A stretch of 64,000 bases of DNA from Pontibacter sp. E15-1 (GCF_022601975.1 NZ_JAKVIR010000017.1:54504-118503); one strand, 5' to 3'; numbered from the stretch's first letter, positions 26,970 through 36,437 are shown. The notes: a model not told the origin generated them from the sequence alone. Numbers and translations: made by a program.

Positions 26970-29231
26970 ATGGAAAGTATTCTTTACGCCATTCCCTGTT
27001 TCGGATTAGCCGCACTTGTATACACATGGTTTAGGTCTGGGTGGGTGACGAAGCAGCCTGCCGGCAACGAGCGCATGGGCACCATTGCCAAGCACATCGC
27101 CGACGGGGCCATGGCCTTCCTGAAGGCAGAGTATAAAGTGATGTTTTACTTTGCCGTGATTGCCTCGCTCTTCCTGTTTTACCTGGGCTATACCAGCGAG
27201 CGGTCCCATTGGCTAATCGTGGTTTCCTTCCTGATCGGGGCCTTTCTCTCAGCCTCGGCGGGGTTTATAGGCATGCGCATCGCCACCAAAGCCAACGTGC
27301 GCACGGCAGAGGCCGCCCGCACCAGCCTTTCCAAGGCGCTGGGAGTGTCGTTTGCCGGGGGCACCGTGATGGGTATGGGTGTGGCCGGCCTGGCCGTGCT
27401 GGGGCTGGGCTCCCTGTTCATTGTGTTCTACTACAAATTTGTATACAGCATCGGGGCCGGAGTAAACGGGCTGGAGATGGAGCGCGCGCTGGAGGTGCTC
27501 ACCGGCTTCTCGCTGGGTGCTGAGAGTATTGCCCTCTTCGCCCGGGTGGGCGGCGGTATCTATACCAAAGCAGCCGACGTGGGCGCTGACCTGGTGGGCA
27601 AGGTGGAGGCCGGTATCCCCGAGGATGACCCCAGGAACCCGGCCACCATCGCCGATAACGTGGGCGACAACGTGGGCGACGTGGCCGGTATGGGTGCCGA
27701 CCTTTTCGGCTCATACGTGGCCACTATCCTGGCCACGATGGTGCTGGGCCGCGAAGTGCTTGTGGAGGATAACTTCGGCGGGCTTTCCCCGGTTATACTG
27801 CCCATGCTCATTGCCGGGCTCGGTATTGTTTTCTCTTTGATAGGAATGCTGTTTGTGCGCGTGAAAGAAGACGGGAACGTGCAGGCAGCCCTGAACCTCG
27901 GAAACTGGATCTCGGTGATCCTGACCGCAGCAGGGGCATATGGCGCGATCCACTGGCTCATGCCCGAGAACCTATCGCTCCGCAACTTCGAGTTCACGGC
28001 AAACGGCGTGTTCCTGGCTGTCATGGTAGGCTTGGTGGTGGGCTCTCTGATGAGTATGATCACCGAGCACTATACCGCCATGGGCAAAGGCCCTGTAAAC
28101 TCCATCGTGCAGCAGTCCTCCACCGGGCATGCCACTAACATTATCGCTGGCCTGGCCGTGGGGATGCACTCTACGGTGCTCCCCATCATCGTGCTGGCAG
28201 CCGGTATCGTGCTTTCTTACGCCTCTGCCGGCTTGTATGGCGTGGCTATAGCAGCAGCCGGTATGATGGCCACCACCGCCATGCAGCTGGCCATAGACGC
28301 CTTCGGGCCGATAGCCGACAACGCCGGGGGCATCGCCGAAATGAGTGAGCTGCCCAAAGAAGTGCGCGGCCGCACCGACATCCTGGATGCCGTGGGCAAC
28401 ACTACAGCAGCCACTGGAAAAGGCTTTGCTATCGCCTCGGCCGCCCTCACCTCGCTGGCCCTGTTTGCCGCCTTTGTGGGGATAGCCGGCATCTCCAGCA
28501 TCGACCTGTACAAGGCCCCGGTGCTGGCGGGCCTGTTTATCGGGGCCATGATCCCGTTTATCTTCTCGGCGCTCGCCATAGCGGCCGTGGGCCGCGCGGC
28601 CATGGCGATGGTGCAGGAAGTGCGCCGCCAGTTCCGGGAAATACCGGGCATTATGGAGGGCACCGGCATGCCGGAGTATGATAAATGCGTGGCCATCTCC
28701 ACCAAGGCGGCCATCCGGGAGATGATGCTGCCCGGAGCCATTGCCCTGCTCGTACCCGTCATTGTGGGCTTCGGCTTCAGGGGGGTGTTTGCAGACACGT
28801 CCTCGCCCGAGATTCTGGGGGGCTTGCTGGCAGGCGTCACGGTGTCGGGGGTGCTGATGGCCATGTTCCAGTCAAACGCTGGCGGCGCCTGGGACAACGC
28901 GAAGAAATCTTTTGAGAAAGGCGTGGAGATTAACGGCGTGATCGAGTACAAGGGCTCTGAAGCCCACAAGGCCTCCGTGACCGGCGACACCGTGGGAGAC
29001 CCTTTCAAAGACACCTCCGGCCCGTCGATGAACATTCTCATCAAGCTTATGTCCATCGTGTCGCTGGTGATTGCGCCGCACATAGCCCTGCAGCAGGAAC
29101 CGGCTATACCGGAAGCCCCCATCGACCTGGAGCCGATTAACCTAGACATAAAAGAAGTTAGCCCGGAAACGGCTAAAGCGGGCGAAACGCGGGAGAATAC
29201 CTTTGTGGTAGCCACCATATACCGCCCCTAA
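26970..29231 (+). CDS. hppA: Membrane-bound ion-pumping pyrophosphatase
   Basis: A 753-aa integral membrane protein with about 16 membrane segments that couples PPi hydrolysis to H+ or Na+ transport. The signature DDPRNPATIADNVGDNVGD is intact near residue 219, and a second conserved block reads GNTTAATGKGFAIASAALT near 476. In this family Ala after GNTTA marks potassium-dependent enzymes, whereas potassium-independent ones have Lys (GNTTKA); this protein therefore looks potassium-dependent, which leaves Na+ or H+ as the pumped ion. The C-terminal tail (about 40 residues rich in Pro, Glu and Ile) is an extension past the last segment. A terminator follows. Confidence 0.95.
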   Translation: MESILYAIPCFGLAALVYTWFRSGWVTKQPAGNERMGTIAKHIADGAMAFLKAEYKVMFYFAVIASLFLFYLGYTSERSHWLIVVSFLIGAFLSASAGFIGMRIATKANVRTAEAARTSLSKALGVSFAGGTVMGMGVAGLAVLGLGSLFIVFYYKFVYSIGAGVNGLEMERALEVLTGFSLGAESIALFARVGGGIYTKAADVGADLVGKVEAGIPEDDPRNPATIADNVGDNVGDVAGMGADLFGSYVATILATMVLGREVLVEDNFGGLSPVILPMLIAGLGIVFSLIGMLFVRVKEDGNVQAALNLGNWISVILTAAGAYGAIHWLMPENLSLRNFEFTANGVFLAVMVGLVVGSLMSMITEHYTAMGKGPVNSIVQQSSTGHATNIIAGLAVGMHSTVLPIIVLAAGIVLSYASAGLYGVAIAAAGMMATTAMQLAIDAFGPIADNAGGIAEMSELPKEVRGRTDILDAVGNTTAATGKGFAIASAALTSLALFAAFVGIAGISSIDLYKAPVLAGLFIGAMIPFIFSALAIAAVGRAAMAMVQEVRRQFREIPGIMEGTGMPEYDKCVAISTKAAIREMMLPGAIALLVPVIVGFGFRGVFADTSSPEILGGLLAGVTVSGVLMAMFQSNAGGAWDNAKKSFEKGVEINGVIEYKGSEAHKASVTGDTVGDPFKDTSGPSMNILIKLMSIVSLVIAPHIALQQEPAIPEAPIDLEPINLDIKEVSPETAKAGETRENTFVVATIYRP

Positions 29232-29291
29232 CTCGCGTGTTTCCTGCTGTGGCCTTGGGCTGCCCTGCCACGCCAGCCGTATGAAGTTCGC

Positions 29292-29324
29292 ACAAGCCCA
29301 ACCATTGTGTTGGGCTTGTTTTTT
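29292..29324 (+). terminator. Intrinsic terminator after hppA
   Basis: A 10-bp perfect stem (ACAAGCCCAA/TTGGGCTTGT) with an 8-nt loop is followed by TTTTT. Confidence 0.88.
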
Positions 29325-29342
29325 AATTTATACTTACCTTTG
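29310..29342 (+). promoter_or_regulatory. Predicted promoter of hpt
   Basis: TACCTTTG (29335-29342) matches TAnnTTTG, with a TTG 22 bases upstream (29310-29312) that falls within the descending arm of the hppA terminator. The implied start leaves a leader of about 15-20 nt before the ATG at 29366. Confidence 0.5.
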
Positions 29343-29365
29343 TAGAGGCACCAAAAAAACACACC

Positions 29366-29908
29366 ATGGATCCGCGTACCATTCAATTACAAGATTGCGA
29401 GTTTAGTACCTACATTTTTGAAGAGGAAATCATTGCCCGTGTCCTGATGCTGGCCGAGCAGCTGGACCAGGACTACGCCAACAAGCAGCCCCTGTTTCTG
29501 GCCGTGCTCAATGGCTCCTTCATGTTTGTGGCCGACTTGTTGAAACGCGTGTCCATACCGTGCGAAATCTCCTTTATCCGCCTGTCGAGCTACCAGGACA
29601 CCAAAACCACGGGCAAGGTGAAAGAGGTGCTGGGCCTGACGGAAAACATTAAAGGCCGCCATGTGGTGGTGCTGGAAGACATCGTGGATACGGGCCATAC
29701 CGTGCACGGCCTGCTGCAGCAGTTGCGTGCGCAGGACCCAGCCTCTGTGGAGGTGGCCACCCTGCTGCTGAAGCCGGATTGCCTGCAGCACCGGCTGGAT
29801 ATCAAGTATGCGGCCAAATCGATCCCGAATGATTTTGTGGTGGGGTATGGCCTGGATTACAACGGGCTTGGCCGCAACCTGCGCGATATCTACAAAATTG
29901 TTTCGTAA
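29366..29908 (+). CDS. hpt: Hypoxanthine phosphoribosyltransferase
   Basis: A 180-aa purine-salvage enzyme that joins hypoxanthine (and usually guanine) to PRPP. The PRPP loop VVVLEDIVDTGHT and the flexible-loop SYQDTKTTG are present, together with a purine-binding DFVVGYGLDYNGLGRNL near the end. Length is standard. It begins after a clean promoter and is followed 121 bp later by adk. Confidence 0.93.
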   Translation: MDPRTIQLQDCEFSTYIFEEEIIARVLMLAEQLDQDYANKQPLFLAVLNGSFMFVADLLKRVSIPCEISFIRLSSYQDTKTTGKVKEVLGLTENIKGRHVVVLEDIVDTGHTVHGLLQQLRAQDPASVEVATLLLKPDCLQHRLDIKYAAKSIPNDFVVGYGLDYNGLGRNLRDIYKIVS

Positions 29909-29999
29909 CCTTGCCTGCCGGTTGCCCCGTTAGCAACCTTGCAAGCCCGGCGCAAACGCCCGGCATACCCATGCATTAGCTAATACATCGATAAATCCA

Positions 30000-30007
30000 T
30001 ACATTTG
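30000..30007 (+). promoter_or_regulatory. Predicted -7 box of adk-obgE
   Basis: TACATTTG, a TAnnTTTG match, lies 22 bases ahead of the adk ATG at 30030. The upstream TTG element is not obvious. Confidence 0.4.
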
Positions 30008-30029
30008 CTATTTGTTATTTAACTAAGAT

Positions 30030-30626
30030 ATGCTCAACATCGTCTTATTTGGTCCTCCGGGAGCCGGCAAAGGTACCCAAAGCCAGAAACTGATAGAAAA
30101 ATACGACCTGATCCACCTGTCTACCGGGGATCTGCTCCGCTCAGAGATTGCCGCCGGCACAAAACTGGGTATGGAGGCGAAGAAACAGATGGACAACGGC
30201 CTGCTGGTGCCAGACGAAGTGGTGATTGGCATGATCGGCAACAAAGTGAAGGAGCACCGCCATGCGGCTGGCTTCATTTTCGACGGTTTTCCGCGCACCG
30301 TGCCGCAGGCCCAGAGCCTCGACAAACTGATGCAGGAAAACGGCACAGAGATCTCGTGTATGATCGCCTTGCGCGTGGACGACGAGGAACTGACGGCACG
30401 CCTGCTGCTGCGCGGCCAGACATCGGGCCGCGCCGACGACCAGAATGAGGCGCTGATACGCAAGCGCGTAATGGAGTATAACACCAAGACAGCACCCGTG
30501 GCAGACTATTATGCCGGGCAGGGGAAATACCGCGCAGTGGATGGCATCGGCGAGATCGATGAAATCTTCAACGCCCTTTGCCAGCAGATAGATGCGATTA
30601 AAGACAAACAAGAAGACAAGAAATAA
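30030..30626 (+). CDS. adk: Adenylate kinase
   Basis: A 198-aa enzyme that interconverts ATP + AMP and 2 ADP. The P-loop GPPGAGKGTQ (8-17), STGDLLR and FDGFPRT are intact. The LID is the short form (RGQTSGRADDQNE) with no zinc cysteines, normal for Bacteroidota. The basic/acidic tail ends KDKQEDKK. obgE starts 21 bp downstream and is likely co-transcribed. Confidence 0.96.
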   Translation: MLNIVLFGPPGAGKGTQSQKLIEKYDLIHLSTGDLLRSEIAAGTKLGMEAKKQMDNGLLVPDEVVIGMIGNKVKEHRHAAGFIFDGFPRTVPQAQSLDKLMQENGTEISCMIALRVDDEELTARLLLRGQTSGRADDQNEALIRKRVMEYNTKTAPVADYYAGQGKYRAVDGIGEIDEIFNALCQQIDAIKDKQEDKK

Positions 30627-30647
30627 GCACACTTACGCCTACCCAAT

Positions 30648-31640
30648 TTGGCCTCCAGCAACTTTATAGATTACGTTAAGATTAACGCGCGCTCCGGGCA
30701 CGGCGGCGGCGGCTCATCCCATTTGCATCGCGACAAGATGACGTCTAAGGGCGGCCCGGACGGGGGTGACGGCGGCCGAGGCGGCCATATCATCCTGCGC
30801 GGCAACGCCCAGCTCTGGACACTCCTGCACCTGCAGTACCGCAAGCACATTATTGCCGAGAACGGGCATAACGGGGGGCCAAACCACTCGTTTGGCGCGC
30901 AGGGCAAGGACGATGTGCTGGAGGTTCCGCTGGGCACGATAGCCCGCGACGCAGAGACCGGCGAGATCAAGTGCGAGATCACCGAAGACGGGCAGGAGGT
31001 CATCCTGACTCCCGGCGGGCGCGGCGGCCTTGGCAACGCGCACTTTAAGTCGCCTACCAACCAGACGCCGCGGCACTCGCAGCCCGGTGAGGACGGCATT
31101 GACGAGTGGGTGATCCTGGAGCTGAAACTGCTGGCCGATGTGGGCCTGGTAGGGTTCCCGAACGCGGGCAAGTCCACGCTGCTTTCAGTGGTATCGGCGG
31201 CCAAGCCAAAGATCGCGAACTACGCATTCACCACGCTGGAGCCAAACCTTGGCGTGGTCGCCTACCGCGATTACAAGTCTTTTGTGATTGCCGACATACC
31301 GGGCATTATCGAGGGTGCCTCCGAAGGCAAGGGTCTGGGTCTGCGCTTTTTGCGCCACATCGAGCGGAACTCTATCCTGCTTTTCATGGTTTCCTGCGAG
31401 AGCGCCGACATTGCGGAAGAGTATCGCGTGCTGCTGAACGAGTTGGAGAAGTTCAACCCGGAGCTGCTCGATAAGAAGCGCCTGCTGGCCGTCACCAAGT
31501 CGGATATGCTGGACGAAGAGCTGGAAACCGAGATGCGCGCGACGCTTCCGAAGGACTTGCCGACAGTGTTCATCTCAAGCATCTCCGGCAAAAACATCAT
31601 GCCGCTGAAAGACATGATCTGGGAGGCGCTCAATAGCTAA
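30648..31640 (+). CDS. obgE: GTPase Obg/CgtA
   Basis: A 330-aa ribosome-assembly and growth-control GTPase. The start is TTG at 30648, giving (M)[11 protein letters not shown] as in other Obg proteins. The glycine-rich Obg domain (about 1-158) has [14 protein letters not shown] and [12 protein letters not shown]. The G domain has GFPNAGKST (G1), TTLEPNLG (G2), DIPGIIEGA (G3) and TKSD (G4). The short C-terminus lacks the extra domain seen in Gram-positive homologues. Same transcript as adk. Confidence 0.95.
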   Translation: MASSNFIDYVKINARSGHGGGGSSHLHRDKMTSKGGPDGGDGGRGGHIILRGNAQLWTLLHLQYRKHIIAENGHNGGPNHSFGAQGKDDVLEVPLGTIARDAETGEIKCEITEDGQEVILTPGGRGGLGNAHFKSPTNQTPRHSQPGEDGIDEWVILELKLLADVGLVGFPNAGKSTLLSVVSAAKPKIANYAFTTLEPNLGVVAYRDYKSFVIADIPGIIEGASEGKGLGLRFLRHIERNSILLFMVSCESADIAEEYRVLLNELEKFNPELLDKKRLLAVTKSDMLDEELETEMRATLPKDLPTVFISSISGKNIMPLKDMIWEALNS

Positions 31641-31666
31641 ACCAGGCCAACTGCATGTATAAACCC

Positions 31667-31705
31667 AATCGGTAGCAGACTGCAAAGCTGACTACCGATT
31701 TTTTT
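31667..31705 (+). terminator. Intrinsic terminator after obgE
   Basis: AATCGGTAG (31667-31675) pairs with CTACCGATT (31692-31700), followed by a run of T. The loop contains a further short CAG/CTG pairing. Confidence 0.85.
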
Positions 31706-31891
31706 GTGGGGACTCGGCGGAAAAGCAAGATGGAAGTATGGCCGGAGTGATGCAGGATGGTTCGCTTTCGTGCCGTTTTTCAAAATTCCCGCCTTCAAAA
31801 TTAAAACGGTGTCAGATTGTCACTTAAGTGGCTTTGGCAAGTTAATTGACAAAACAAAGAAGACTTATCAACCTAATTTTTTAAAGGCATT

Positions 31892-32458
31892 ATGTCAGAT
31901 AAAAAAGATATGAAGCAAGAGCAGGAGAACGAAGAAGTACAAGATACGACTGCCAGTGCTGAAGCAGAAGCGCAGGAAGAGAACACAGACCAGGAAGCGG
32001 CAACGGAAGCCGGGGGCGGACCCGCCGTGGAGCTGGCCGAGATGAAAGACAAGTATATCCGGCTGATGGCCGAGTTCGAGAACTTCAGACGCCGCACGGC
32101 CAAAGAGCGCATCGAGCTTTCCAAAACTGCCACGCAGGATCTGATGGGCGATTTGCTCCCCGTGTTAGATGACATGGAGCGCGCGCGTCAGTCGATAGAG
32201 ACCACCAAAGACGTGGATGCCATGCTGCAGGGGCTTGAACTGGTGTTCCATAAACTGAAGCACGTGACGCAGCAGAAAGGCCTGAAGCCGATGGAGATTA
32301 AGGCAGGCGACGACTTCGACAGCGACATGCACGAAGCCGTGACGCAGATTCCTGCGCCGTCAGAGGAGCTGAAAGGCAAGATTGTAGATGTAATTGAGAA
32401 GGGATATACCTTGAATGAGAAGGTGATCCGCTTCGCGAAAGTAATAATAGGAGCATAA
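31892..32458 (+). CDS. grpE: Nucleotide exchange factor GrpE
   Basis: A 188-aa DnaK co-chaperone that releases ADP from DnaK. A very acidic N-terminus (about 1-50) is followed by the coiled-coil (YIRLMAEFENFRRRTAKER) and the beta-wing domain (DMHEAVTQIPAPSEELKGKI, GYTLNEKVIRFAKVIIG). dnaJ starts 3 bp after it, a classic grpE-dnaJ pair; dnaK is not in the window. No CIRCE-type operator was seen upstream. Confidence 0.96.
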   Translation: MSDKKDMKQEQENEEVQDTTASAEAEAQEENTDQEAATEAGGGPAVELAEMKDKYIRLMAEFENFRRRTAKERIELSKTATQDLMGDLLPVLDDMERARQSIETTKDVDAMLQGLELVFHKLKHVTQQKGLKPMEIKAGDDFDSDMHEAVTQIPAPSEELKGKIVDVIEKGYTLNEKVIRFAKVIIGA

Positions 32459-32461
32459 TTC

Positions 32462-33616
32462 ATGGCTAAGAGAGATTATTATGAGGTTTTGGGGGTAAGC
32501 AAAAGCGCCGCACAGGATGAGATAAAGAAAGCTTACCGCAAAATCGCCATCAAATTCCACCCAGACAAAAACCCGGACGACCCCACTGCCGAAGACAAGT
32601 TTAAAGAGGCGGCTGAGGCGTACGAAGTGCTGAGCGATCAGCAGAAGCGCCAGCGTTACGACCAGTTCGGCCATCAGGGTATGAACGGCGGCTTCGGTGG
32701 CGGCGGCGGTGGTATGAACATGGAGGATATTTTCTCGCAGTTCGGTGATATTTTTGGCGGCGGCGGTGGCAGCCCGTTCGAGAGCTTCTTCGGTGGCGGG
32801 CGCTCAGGCGGCGGTCGGCGTACACGCAAAGGCAGCAACCTGCGCATCAAGCTCAAGCTAAACCTCGAGGAGATCGCCAACGGCGTTGAGAAAAAGATAA
32901 AGGTAAAGCGCTATGTGGCCTGTGCCACCTGTGGCGGAAACGGCGCCAAGAACGGCACCGAGATGCAAACCTGTAATTCGTGCCAGGGCTCTGGCCAGGT
33001 GCGCAAGGTGGTAAACACCATGCTGGGCCAGATGGTATCTACAGCGACTTGCCCTACCTGCAACGGCGAAGGCCGCATCGTGACGCACAACTGCGAAACG
33101 TGCAAGGGTAGCGGCAGAGAGCTGCAGGAAGAGGTGATCACGATAAACGTGCCCGCTGGCGTAATGGACGGCATGCAGCTGTCGATGAGCGGCAAGGGCA
33201 ATGTGCCGGAGCGCGGCGGCGTGCCCGGCGACCTGCTGATTCAGATTGAGGAAGAGGCACACCCAACCCTGAAGCGCGATGGCAACAACGTGATCTTCGA
33301 CCAGTACATCAGCTTTGTGGACGCCACGCTGGGCGCTGAGATTGAGGTACCGACCATCACGGGCAAGGTGAAGATCAACATCAAGCCGGGCACACAGAGC
33401 GGCGAGATTTTCAGGTTGCGCGGCAAAGGCGTGCAGGACATAAACGGGTATGGCAAAGGCGACCAGCTGATCCATATCAACGTATGGACGCCAAAGTCGG
33501 TGACAGGCGAGGAACGCGCGGCGCTGGAAGGCCTGCGCCACTCCGATAACTTCGCACCGCATCCGGGCAAGAATGAGAAAGGCTTTTTCGAGAAAGTGAA
33601 AGACTATTTCCAATAG
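32462..33616 (+). CDS. dnaJ: Chaperone protein DnaJ
   Basis: A 384-aa type I Hsp40. The J domain (1-70) contains the HPD tripeptide ([10 protein letters not shown]). The Gly/Phe-rich linker is long ([12 protein letters not shown] and further). Four zinc-binding repeats are complete: [24 protein letters not shown] and CETCKGSG. The C-terminal client-binding domain follows. It works with GrpE, encoded just upstream, to drive the DnaK cycle. Confidence 0.97.
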   Translation: MAKRDYYEVLGVSKSAAQDEIKKAYRKIAIKFHPDKNPDDPTAEDKFKEAAEAYEVLSDQQKRQRYDQFGHQGMNGGFGGGGGGMNMEDIFSQFGDIFGGGGGSPFESFFGGGRSGGGRRTRKGSNLRIKLKLNLEEIANGVEKKIKVKRYVACATCGGNGAKNGTEMQTCNSCQGSGQVRKVVNTMLGQMVSTATCPTCNGEGRIVTHNCETCKGSGRELQEEVITINVPAGVMDGMQLSMSGKGNVPERGGVPGDLLIQIEEEAHPTLKRDGNNVIFDQYISFVDATLGAEIEVPTITGKVKINIKPGTQSGEIFRLRGKGVQDINGYGKGDQLIHINVWTPKSVTGEERAALEGLRHSDNFAPHPGKNEKGFFEKVKDYFQ

Positions 33617-33639
33617 TATACTCCCCACTAGTGAATAGG

Positions 33640-33684
33640 CGCAGGCCCTGCTTTTCGGTATGAGAAGCAGGGCCTGCGTTTTTT
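33640..33684 (+). terminator. Intrinsic terminator after dnaJ
   Basis: A 17-bp stem (core CGCAGGCCCTGC) with one G-T wobble is followed by six T. Confidence 0.9.
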
Positions 33685-33769
33685 AGGGCCTTTCGTTGAA
33701 CAGCGTCATGCGTTCATCCGGTTTATACCCTTATTGGTCGATTTGCTATATGGTATTTTATATATGTTG

Positions 33770-33800
33770 TTGCGCTCTACTATTAATAAAGGTATTTTTG
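33770..33800 (+). promoter_or_regulatory. Predicted promoter of the ABC exporter operon
   Basis: TTG (33770-33772) and TATTTTTG (33793-33800) are 20 bases apart. The start codon follows at 33823, giving a leader of about 17 nt. Confidence 0.6.
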
Positions 33801-33822
33801 GTTAAATCAAAAGAAGACCGCT

Positions 33823-34734
33823 TTGAGTATTCTGAAAGTTGACGGCGTAACCAAAACCTACGCCAACCATACCGCCCTCGACAACGTGAGCTTTGACATC
33901 CCGCCAGGCTGTATCTTTGGCTTGCTGGGCCCAAACGGCGCCGGTAAAACCTCCCTCATCCGCATCATCACCCAGATCACGGGTGCCGACAGCGGCGAGA
34001 TCTATTTTAAGGGGGAGCGCCTGAAGCCTGCCCATATCAAAGAGATCGGCTATCTGCCCGAGGAGCGCGGCCTGTATAAGAAAATGAAGGTGGGCGAGCA
34101 GTTGCTCTACCTGACGCAACTTAAAGGCCTGAGCAAGGCCGAGGCCACCGCGCGGATCAAAACCTGGATAGACCGCTTCGAGATCCGCGACTGGCTGGGC
34201 AAGAACATCGAGGACCTGTCGAAAGGCATGCAGCAGAAGGTGCAGTTTATTGCCACTGTGCTGCACGAGCCGGCCCTGATCATTCTGGATGAGCCCTTTT
34301 CCGGCTTCGACCCCATCAACGCCAACCTGATCAAGGACGAGATCCTGCGCCTTCGCGACCTGGGGGCCACGATCATCTTTTCGACGCACCGCATGGAGTC
34401 TGTGGAGGAGCTTTGCGATAACATCGCGCTCATCAACCGGGCGCAGAAAGTGCTGGACGGCCCTGTGCGGGAGATCAAGGACACCTACAAAACCGATACC
34501 TTTCAGATCATCGGCAACGGGCAGCTGCTGATCACCTCGCCTGATTTTCAGGTGTTGGAGCAGCACGACAACCACGGCATCTTCCGGGCCAATGTGAAGC
34601 TACTGAACGGGTCCACGCCCAACGACCTGCTACGCTACCTGATCCAGCGCGTGGAGGTACACTCCTTTGTGGAACTGGTGCCAAGTATAAACGATATCTT
34701 CATCCGAAAAGTAAAGGAAACACACCATGTCTAA
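33823..34734 (+). CDS. ABC transporter ATP-binding protein (NatA-like)
   Basis: A 303-aa ATPase of an ABC-2 type exporter. The start is TTG at 33823 (reads MSILKVDGV). Walker A is GPNGAGKTS, the signature is LSKGMQQKVQF, Walker B is LIILDEPFSGFDP and the H-loop is STHRMES. The extra C-terminal 80 residues after the ATPase core are typical of the NatA/CcmA-like group (DUF4162-type tail). It overlaps the permease gene by 8 bp. The substrate is not known; NatAB of Bacillus exports Na+, but the assignment here is only by family resemblance. Confidence 0.92.
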   Translation: MSILKVDGVTKTYANHTALDNVSFDIPPGCIFGLLGPNGAGKTSLIRIITQITGADSGEIYFKGERLKPAHIKEIGYLPEERGLYKKMKVGEQLLYLTQLKGLSKAEATARIKTWIDRFEIRDWLGKNIEDLSKGMQQKVQFIATVLHEPALIILDEPFSGFDPINANLIKDEILRLRDLGATIIFSTHRMESVEELCDNIALINRAQKVLDGPVREIKDTYKTDTFQIIGNGQLLITSPDFQVLEQHDNHGIFRANVKLLNGSTPNDLLRYLIQRVEVHSFVELVPSINDIFIRKVKETHHV

Positions 34735-36085
34735 AATCTGGTTGATTATACAGCGGGAGTACCTGACGCGCGTCCGAAAGAAAAGCTTTATCATCATGAC
34801 GCTGCTGACCCCGCTGCTGCTGGCCACGTTCATGATTCTGCCCGGCCTTCTCATGACCATGTCTGGCGACACGGAGACGGTGATGGTGCTGGACGAGAGC
34901 GGCCTGTTTGAGAACAAGCTGAAAAATCAGAAAGACCTGCAGTTTATACCCCTGTCGGGCTCGCTGGAGCAGGCCAAAACCGTGTACCAGGAAACCGACA
35001 ACACCGCACTGTTATACATCCCCAACATCTCGATAGACGACCCGAAGGACATTACCCTGTATGGCAAGAAAAACACCAGCTTTCAAACGCAGGTGCGCCT
35101 CGAGAACGTGCTGGAGAAAGAGATTGAGAACCAGCGCTTCCTGGCTTCCGGGCTCGACCGCGCCACCCTCGACAAGATAGAGGCCAACGTGAAGCTGAAT
35201 ACCATTAACCTGAGCGGTGAGGGAGAGAAGGACAATAACGCCATCGTAACCTCCATTGCGGGTGTGGTCGGGGCCGTGATCATCTATTTCTTCATCTTTA
35301 TGTATGGCGTGCAGATTATGCGCGGCGTGATAGAGGAGAAGACGAGCCGCATTGTGGAGGTGATGATCTCGTCGGTGAAGCCGTTTCAGCTGATGATGGG
35401 CAAAATCATGGGTATAGCCGCCGTGGGCCTGACGCAGTTCCTGCTCTGGATTATTCTCTCTTTTGTGGCCGTAACGGGCGTGTCCGCCGTGTTTGGGGTA
35501 GATGCCGCCCCGTCGCCGGCAGCGCAGTTTGCCGCTGGCCAGGTGGCCGCGCAGGGGCAGGAGGTGACAGAAGATGACGAAGCCGCTGTGGAAAACTCCG
35601 CAAAAGACAATGAGATCGCCAACACCATAAACGACGTGAAGCAAAGCGTTGCCAACCTGAACATCGCCCTGATCTTCGGTTGCTTCCTGTTCTATTTCCT
35701 GGGCGGTTACCTGCTGTACGGCTCCCTTTTCGGGGCCATCGGCGCAGCTGTGGACAATGAGACGGACACGCAGCAGTTTATGATGCCGATCACGATCCCG
35801 CTCATCATCTCGTTTATCATGTCGTACTCGGTGGTGCTCAAAAACCCCGATGGGCCGGTTGCGTTCTGGATGTCGATCATTCCGTTTACCTCCCCGATTG
35901 TGATGATGGTGCGCGTGCCGTTTGGCGTGCCTGCCTGGCAACTGTTGCTCTCGATGGGGCTTCTCGTCGCCGGATTTGTGTTCACCACCTGGATCGCGAG
36001 CCGCATCTACCGCGTCGGTATTTTGATGTATGGCAAGAAGATCAACTATAAAGAGCTGTCGAAATGGTTGTTTTATAGGGTATAA
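34727..36085 (+). CDS. ABC-2 type transporter permease (NatB-like)
   Basis: A 452-aa membrane protein. The first membrane segment (about 22-45) is followed by a long extracytoplasmic domain (about 46-180), then a cluster of five more segments from about 185 onward (GVVGAVIIYFFIFMYGVQIM, MGIAAVGLTQFLLWIILSFV, LIFGCFLFYFLGGYLLYGSL and others). An acidic insert (QEVTEDDEAAVENSAKDNE) lies between segments. It pairs with the overlapping ATPase gene upstream to form an exporter. Confidence 0.9.
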   Translation: MSKIWLIIQREYLTRVRKKSFIIMTLLTPLLLATFMILPGLLMTMSGDTETVMVLDESGLFENKLKNQKDLQFIPLSGSLEQAKTVYQETDNTALLYIPNISIDDPKDITLYGKKNTSFQTQVRLENVLEKEIENQRFLASGLDRATLDKIEANVKLNTINLSGEGEKDNNAIVTSIAGVVGAVIIYFFIFMYGVQIMRGVIEEKTSRIVEVMISSVKPFQLMMGKIMGIAAVGLTQFLLWIILSFVAVTGVSAVFGVDAAPSPAAQFAAGQVAAQGQEVTEDDEAAVENSAKDNEIANTINDVKQSVANLNIALIFGCFLFYFLGGYLLYGSLFGAIGAAVDNETDTQQFMMPITIPLIISFIMSYSVVLKNPDGPVAFWMSIIPFTSPIVMMVRVPFGVPAWQLLLSMGLLVAGFVFTTWIASRIYRVGILMYGKKINYKELSKWLFYRV

Positions 36086-36181
36086 ACTTCCTTTCCTGAG
36101 AAAAAAACACGTAGCGCTTCGGTAATTTAAAACTGGGGCAACGAAAGAAACAAGGCTTAGCTGCCTGTGATGTGAAGTAGA

Positions 36182-36210
36182 AAAAGCCAGTGCCTAAGGT
36201 ACTGGCTTTT
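36182..36210 (+). terminator. Terminator after the ABC permease
   Basis: AAAAGCCAGTGCC pairs with GGTACTGGCTTTT around a TAA loop with one wobble. The 3' arm ends in TTTT. Confidence 0.8.
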
Positions 36211-36340
36211 CTGTATCCTCGGGTTAGAAACATACGGCCTGGTAGAGGTATGCAGGCCCAGAACGACGCAAGCCAAAGACCTCACAGCGTGCGCAACTCC
36301 TGTGAGTGTCTGGAGGGATTATTTTAAAACATTTGAAACA

Positions 36341-36368
36341 GTAGAGCCGCAAAATTTTGCGGCTCTAC
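36341..36368. repeat. 28-bp perfect palindrome
   Basis: GTAGAGCCGCAAAA is followed directly by its own reverse complement, with no loop. It lies 8 bp from a second, longer palindrome that looks like the terminator of the Fe-S gene. It could be a cruciform, a protein-binding site or part of a double terminator. Confidence 0.7.
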
Positions 36369-36375
36369 AAACGTA

Positions 36376-36423
36376 TTTTTAACAGGAAAGCCCGGCCATA
36401 TGGCCGGGCTTTCCTGTTAAAAA
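36376..36423 (-). terminator. 48-bp palindromic terminator of the Fe-S protein gene
   Basis: A perfect palindrome with a GCCCGGCC/GGCCGGGC core, TTTTT at one end and AAAAA at the other, ends 15 bp from the minus-strand stop codon. Symmetry suggests it stops transcription from both sides. Confidence 0.88.
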
Positions 36424-36437
36424 CTAAATAAATCGGA

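Larger units (their letters stand above)
36086..36437. other. 352-bp spacer holding three successive inverted repeats
   Basis: Between the ABC permease and the minus-strand Fe-S gene there is no ORF worth calling. The stretch contains the permease terminator (36182-36210), a 28-bp perfect palindrome (36341-36368) and a 48-bp perfect palindrome (36376-36423). The 130 bases between the first and second show no recognisable feature. Confidence 0.7.

Noticed and set aside
28217..29218. 333-aa minus-strand ORF inside hppA
   Set aside because: Antisense to a conserved membrane pump with its signature motifs on the plus strand. The low-complexity Ser/Ala/Met content is typical of a shadow frame.
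31704..31913. Small plus-strand ORF between obgE and grpE
   Set aside because: It overlaps the grpE start, has no motif and sits in the leader region.
35012..35941. 309-aa minus-strand ORF opposite the ABC permease
   Set aside because: Antisense to a membrane protein. Reading hydrophobic segments backwards gives a His/Asp/Arg-rich sequence.
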